Shown: positions 60,950 to 64,000 of the stretch, piece after piece | Position numbering within the stretch: the stretch's first letter is position 1 | How the letters are laid out: each line of letters starts with the position of its first letter | NCBI GenBank assembly: GCA_012274445.1 | Contig: JAAROD010000049.1 | Location: 1,612,001-1,676,000 of the forward strand | Direction of reading: 5' to 3' | Length of the DNA stretch: 64,000 nt | From: Sclerotiophoma versabilis | Taxonomy: Eukaryota; Ascomycota; Dothideomycetes; Pleosporales; Didymellaceae | Position numbers and translations under genes: made by a program | Notes under the pieces: generated by a model | What the model saw: the letters and a program-made list of their open reading frames with translations, nothing else | Databases searched by the model: none | Told to the model about the DNA's origin: nothing

Positions 60950-61448
60950 TGTTACGATCCTGTGCGGACGAAGCGGCACAGTGATTAAGTAGCCAACCAC
61001 AGCCCTCACCCATGAACCAGGGGCGGAGTCAGGAAGGATCTCCCTTTGTACGGTCACGTGACATGCTCGTCAACGAGCATGACACACGTGACTTGCTCGT
61101 CAACGAGCATCGTATGTTATCGCTCGTCAACGAGCAACGCTATGTATTTCATTGGACTGACCCTAGTCGCTCGTCAACGAGCATTACCCCATAGCAAGTA
61201 TATAGTCAGTAGGAACACAACCCTTATGGTTCGTGTTCAACTTAGTCAATCAAGTTTGTCTTTGGAATCTCGACCCCAACTCTCGAGCTAGATAGTCTAC
61301 TCTATACTACTCATTGTTACCCTCTATTGCCACGGTGTTTCACTAGGCAATAACCCCAACCCTTACGGACCTTCCTGTACCAGCGCTCATCCCTGAGAAC
61401 CAATACGAATAGTGCTTACGAGCTTTGCTTGAAAGTACAACTTCAACA
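60950..61448 (+). mobile_element. 5' LTR of a young Ty3/gypsy retrotransposon
   Basis: 499 bp, TGTTACGATCC... to ...CTTCAACA. The ends are confirmed by the flanked solo copy at 34604-35102. No RIP-type change is seen. The U3 part carries four dyads and two CACGTG boxes. The 3' LTR lies beyond the window, so the target duplication cannot be checked. The gag start codon follows only 18 bases after the LTR. Confidence 0.93.
61055..61182 (+). promoter_or_regulatory. Four GCTCGTCAACGAGC dyads and two CACGTG boxes in the LTR
   Basis: The dyads lie at 61064-61079, 61094-61109, 61122-61135 and 61169-61182, each with arms GCTCGT/ACGAGC around a central CA; the first two extend to TGCTCGT/ACGAGCA. CACGTG occurs at 61055-61060 and 61085-61090, before the first and second dyads. 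The regular array in the upstream half of the LTR looks like a set of sites for a dimeric DNA-binding protein, the CACGTG boxes for a bHLH-type factor. Confidence 0.6.
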
Positions 61449-61466
61449 CTTTGAACACCCCCAAAG

Positions 61467-63608
61467 ATGAGTACTACCTCAGGATCCCGTGCTACCCCTA
61501 GCAACTCCAACGCGTCACGCAACCGCGTCGACGACGACCTCGATATGGACGAAGGATCGAACGGAGACACGACAGCCTCTACGTCCACGAGTGTATACCC
61601 AGTAGCTAAGCCCGAGACCTTCGATGGTACTCGTGAGAAACTGGAAGACTGGCTTATCAAGTTCGACCTCTTCTTCATGTTCCAGGGAGAACGCATCCCT
61701 GAGGAGAAACGTGTGACGCTTGTCTCCACGTTCATGAAGGACCGCGCGTTCACGTGGATCAAACCCTTTATCCAGCGTTACCATGGAGAAGGAACGTCCA
61801 CCGACATCGACGCATGGATCGAAGACTTCGACCTGTTCAAGGAACAGATACGCCGAGTATTTGGAGCACACAACGAACCAACCATCGCACGTCGCGACAT
61901 CCAACGCATTAAGCAAACCACGTCAGCCGCCGACTATGCTGCCAAGTTTCAGCAGCTAGCCACGTACACCGGCTGGGACGACACCGCGTTGACAACGATG
62001 TTCCGACAAGGATTGAAACCGCGAGTCAAGGAGGAACTGATGCGGACCGCCGCGTCTACCGACGACTTTGACTCCCTGGTCAATACGGCAATTGACATTG
62101 ATGTCAAGCTGTATGAACTACAACAGGAACTGCGGGAGGACCCACGTGCGCGAGCGGCATCCCACACTACGCGCCCACCCCCACGCAATCCATGGCGCAA
62201 CAACCTCAACCGAGGAACCCGCGGAGGAAATCGCTACCAGCCAAACACTGGACGCCGGGTGCACAACAGCACTAGCAGCGGTTACTACGGACCAGAGGCC
62301 ATGGACCTGTCCAACATCAACAAGGGACCAGAACCGCGATGGAATCAGAAAAACAAGGGTAGTGATAGGAAGAACAAGTCCGGTGTGACTTGTTACGGAT
62401 GTGGCAAGCAAGGCCACTATGCCAAGGACTGTCGATCCAAGAACAAGGTGGTTCGACAACTCAACGTACTCACCCGCGAGGACGCGGATGCCGGTGATGA
62501 ATGGGAAGTTCTCACCGACGACATGGGACGTCTTATGGAAGACCCCGAGACCGGATCCGATGACGATTATATCGCACCATCCGATGAGGACATACGGAAT
62601 GTCCGAAGCCGAGCACCTACACCATACCAAGAGGTGGATGAACAGCAGAAGCATCTACAGGACCTGAAGGGACGACCATCAACACAGATGGGACAGGCAT
62701 ACGAACGAGGACTAAAAGTGTGCAAGCACAAGCAGCCCACTATGTCTCAGCGACTACGCGACACTGCCAGACAAGAAGCGGATGGAGGCATTATCTACGC
62801 CTCCGACACCGAAGAAAGTTGGTACGACACAGACATGCGTGAATTCAACGAACGTACAGAAGCGGAATTAGCACGTCAAGAATTCCGAGACAGCAACGCT
62901 ACCTTTCAAGAAAACTGTGATCGGATTACCAAAAGTATCGACAAGAGACTACAACAGATGGCACTTCAAACTCGCGCGGGGCAACGACAGGTCAACAACC
63001 TAAGTAAATCCCAACAGGATTGGTGGAAACACGATTTCGACAAACTCAGTGCTGGCAACCACGCCACACAACGGGAGCTCGAGCGACAAGTGAAAAACGA
63101 CCGAAGCAGGAACGAGCCTGACTTCGACAGGAAGCCAGCGTTGCTTCTGAACCCACGACCAGAGTACGCCTTGGACCACCGGAATCCAAATCATGGAAAA
63201 CTATCATGGACAGCGTGCGTATACAACGCCTGTCGCATACATGAATCAGAAAAACTAGGAAAGGGATGGTTCCCGACTCCTAGCACCACATGCAGGAGAC
63301 AATGGTACGATTGCAAGAACGACATGTGCGAGATGCACCTCTGGGACAAGCGTTCCGAGCTACATTTCCCGGGCACAGATGATCATCAAGCAATCGTATG
63401 CATGCAATTGGTTATTAACGGCTCCTGCTACAATCTACATTGGCAGCGTTGCCTCAACCCAAACTGCAAGCTGCACGAAGGTAGCAAGATCATCCATGGA
63501 TTCGGTGATGAGGAGACTTTTTTAGGCAAGCGCCAAAAGAGTGCTCCGCCGAGCGATCCCTTAACGCTATCGGGGACGGCTCGCTCATCAGACTGCCCAT
63601 CAAGTTAA
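61467..63608 (+). CDS. Gag polyprotein of Ty3/gypsy retrotransposon
   Basis: One frame of 713 codons starts 18 bases after the LTR. Residues about 50-220 form the retrotransposon Gag (capsid-like) domain, with FDGTREKLEDWLIKFDLFF, a WI-x-PFI block and the FRQGLKPRVKEEL motif. A classical CCHC zinc knuckle C-x2-C-x4-H-x4-C lies at residues 309-322, preceded by a basic Arg/Asn/Gly-rich stretch and the MDLSNIN motif common in fungal gypsy Gags. A roughly 390-residue extension follows: acidic, then charged and coiled, then a Cys/His-rich part with three W-x2-C-x4-C-x2-H units (W581, W613, W659). Gag packages element RNA into virus-like particles. The frame is intact; protease continues in the -1 frame. 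Confidence 0.92.
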   Translation: MSTTSGSRATPSNSNASRNRVDDDLDMDEGSNGDTTASTSTSVYPVAKPETFDGTREKLEDWLIKFDLFFMFQGERIPEEKRVTLVSTFMKDRAFTWIKPFIQRYHGEGTSTDIDAWIEDFDLFKEQIRRVFGAHNEPTIARRDIQRIKQTTSAADYAAKFQQLATYTGWDDTALTTMFRQGLKPRVKEELMRTAASTDDFDSLVNTAIDIDVKLYELQQELREDPRARAASHTTRPPPRNPWRNNLNRGTRGGNRYQPNTGRRVHNSTSSGYYGPEAMDLSNINKGPEPRWNQKNKGSDRKNKSGVTCYGCGKQGHYAKDCRSKNKVVRQLNVLTREDADAGDEWEVLTDDMGRLMEDPETGSDDDYIAPSDEDIRNVRSRAPTPYQEVDEQQKHLQDLKGRPSTQMGQAYERGLKVCKHKQPTMSQRLRDTARQEADGGIIYASDTEESWYDTDMREFNERTEAELARQEFRDSNATFQENCDRITKSIDKRLQQMALQTRAGQRQVNNLSKSQQDWWKHDFDKLSAGNHATQRELERQVKNDRSRNEPDFDRKPALLLNPRPEYALDHRNPNHGKLSWTACVYNACRIHESEKLGKGWFPTPSTTCRRQWYDCKNDMCEMHLWDKRSELHFPGTDDHQAIVCMQLVINGSCYNLHWQRCLNPNCKLHEGSKIIHGFGDEETFLGKRQKSAPPSDPLTLSGTARSSDCPSS
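63518..63524 (+). promoter_or_regulatory. Candidate -1 ribosomal frameshift site (T TTT TTA)
   Basis: In the gag frame the codons read ACT TTT TTA GGC, so the heptamer T-TTT-TTA sits exactly in the X-XXY-YYZ register. A one-base slip back enters the frame that encodes protease. Downstream, GAGCGA (63551-63556) can pair with TCGCTC (63581-63586) and TCCC with GGGA inside it, a possible stem, although it starts 26 bases after the site, further than usual. Confidence 0.7.
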
Positions 63609-64000
63609 ATGGAGTAGTATTATCGGCACTCTTGGACTCGGGAGCACAGGCGAACTACATATCCCAGACAGCAATGTACCGAGCAGGTCTCGTACCACGC
63701 ACAAAGGAACACGCCTATTCGCTCCGAGTAGCCAACGGAGAATCAATGCCGGAAGAGCCGTATATCATGTACGAAGTGATAGCGGCCCCTCTAGAGATAC
63801 AGGGACACCACGAGGAACTAACCCTAGACGTCTTCGCAAAGGCCACGCACGACGTCATACTAGGACTTCCCTGGTTACGGAAGCACAATCCAGAGATAGA
63901 CTGGACATGGGAAAGACTTTCGTTGAGACGATGCAAATGCGGCACCAATGCATCGAAGCCCACGCAGCGCGCGCCGCGACTGGTGGATGAGAAGGAGATT
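63518..64000 (+). CDS. Pol polyprotein, protease region (partial, runs off the window)
   Basis: The frame lies one base behind gag and is open from the slip site to the window end. Near 63630-63665 it encodes LLDSGAQANYIS, the D-S-G active site of a retropepsin-type aspartic protease. About 60 residues later HDVILGLPWLRKHNPEIDW is the second protease hallmark (ILG), typical of Ty3/gypsy elements. Reverse transcriptase, RNase H and integrase should follow outside. No stop or RIP damage is seen. Confidence 0.88.

Noticed and set aside
1..64000. tRNA, rRNA or other structured RNA genes
   Set aside because: No T-loop GGTTCRANNCC block with a matching acceptor stem, nor any rRNA-like stretch, was found on reading either strand; a covariance-model scan would be decisive.

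Overview
This window is nuclear DNA of a filamentous ascomycete fungus. The genes have short GT-AG introns (about 43-83 bp) with CTAAC-like branch points. They encode fungal proteins such as Cft1, Mps1, a GPI-type phospholipase B and a phiA-like wall protein. A block of nearly 30 kb carries the CpA-to-TpA decay of repeat-induced point mutation (RIP). A Dothideomycete such as a member of the Pleosporales fits the style of GC-balanced gene blocks next to AT-rich repeat islands, but that placement is inference.

Layout. From 1 to 5.9 kb: the tail of a PP2C phosphatase, the spindle-checkpoint kinase Mps1, and a secreted phospholipase B. From 5.9 to 14.2 kb: a gene-poor stretch with a foldback element that has an 8-bp target duplication, G-runs and a coding-frame minisatellite. 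From 14.2 to 32.2 kb: a gene-rich block with a phiA-like secreted protein, a decayed DJ-1/PfpI gene, cft1 (5 exons, 1399 aa) divergent from an LMBR1-family lysosomal cobalamin transporter homologue, a secreted choice-of-anchor-B protein and a Dal5-type MFS transporter. The block ends with two broken genes, a RidA-family imine deaminase with one nonsense codon and a frameshifted, truncated D-amino-acid oxidase.

From 32.2 to 60.9 kb: a RIP-saturated, nested transposon island. It holds three Fot1/pogo-like copies, two Ty1/copia families, old gypsy LTRs and an unidentified part. Inside it lies a small less-mutated pocket with an intact two-exon gene for a secreted, cysteine-rich, defensin-like peptide. 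A clean solo LTR with a 5-bp target duplication sits at 34.6 kb. From 60.95 kb to the end: the 5' part of a young, unmutated Ty3/gypsy element of the same LTR family (LTR, gag, start of protease). It carries a U-UUU-UUA frameshift heptamer at the gag-pol junction and an unusual triplicated Cys/His motif in Gag.

Genes that may work together: the MFS transporter, RidA and D-amino-acid oxidase adjoin one another and would form an uptake, oxidation and imine-hydrolysis route for D-amino acids. Both enzymes are now broken. The defensin-like gene is the best candidate for an undescribed, biologically active locus.
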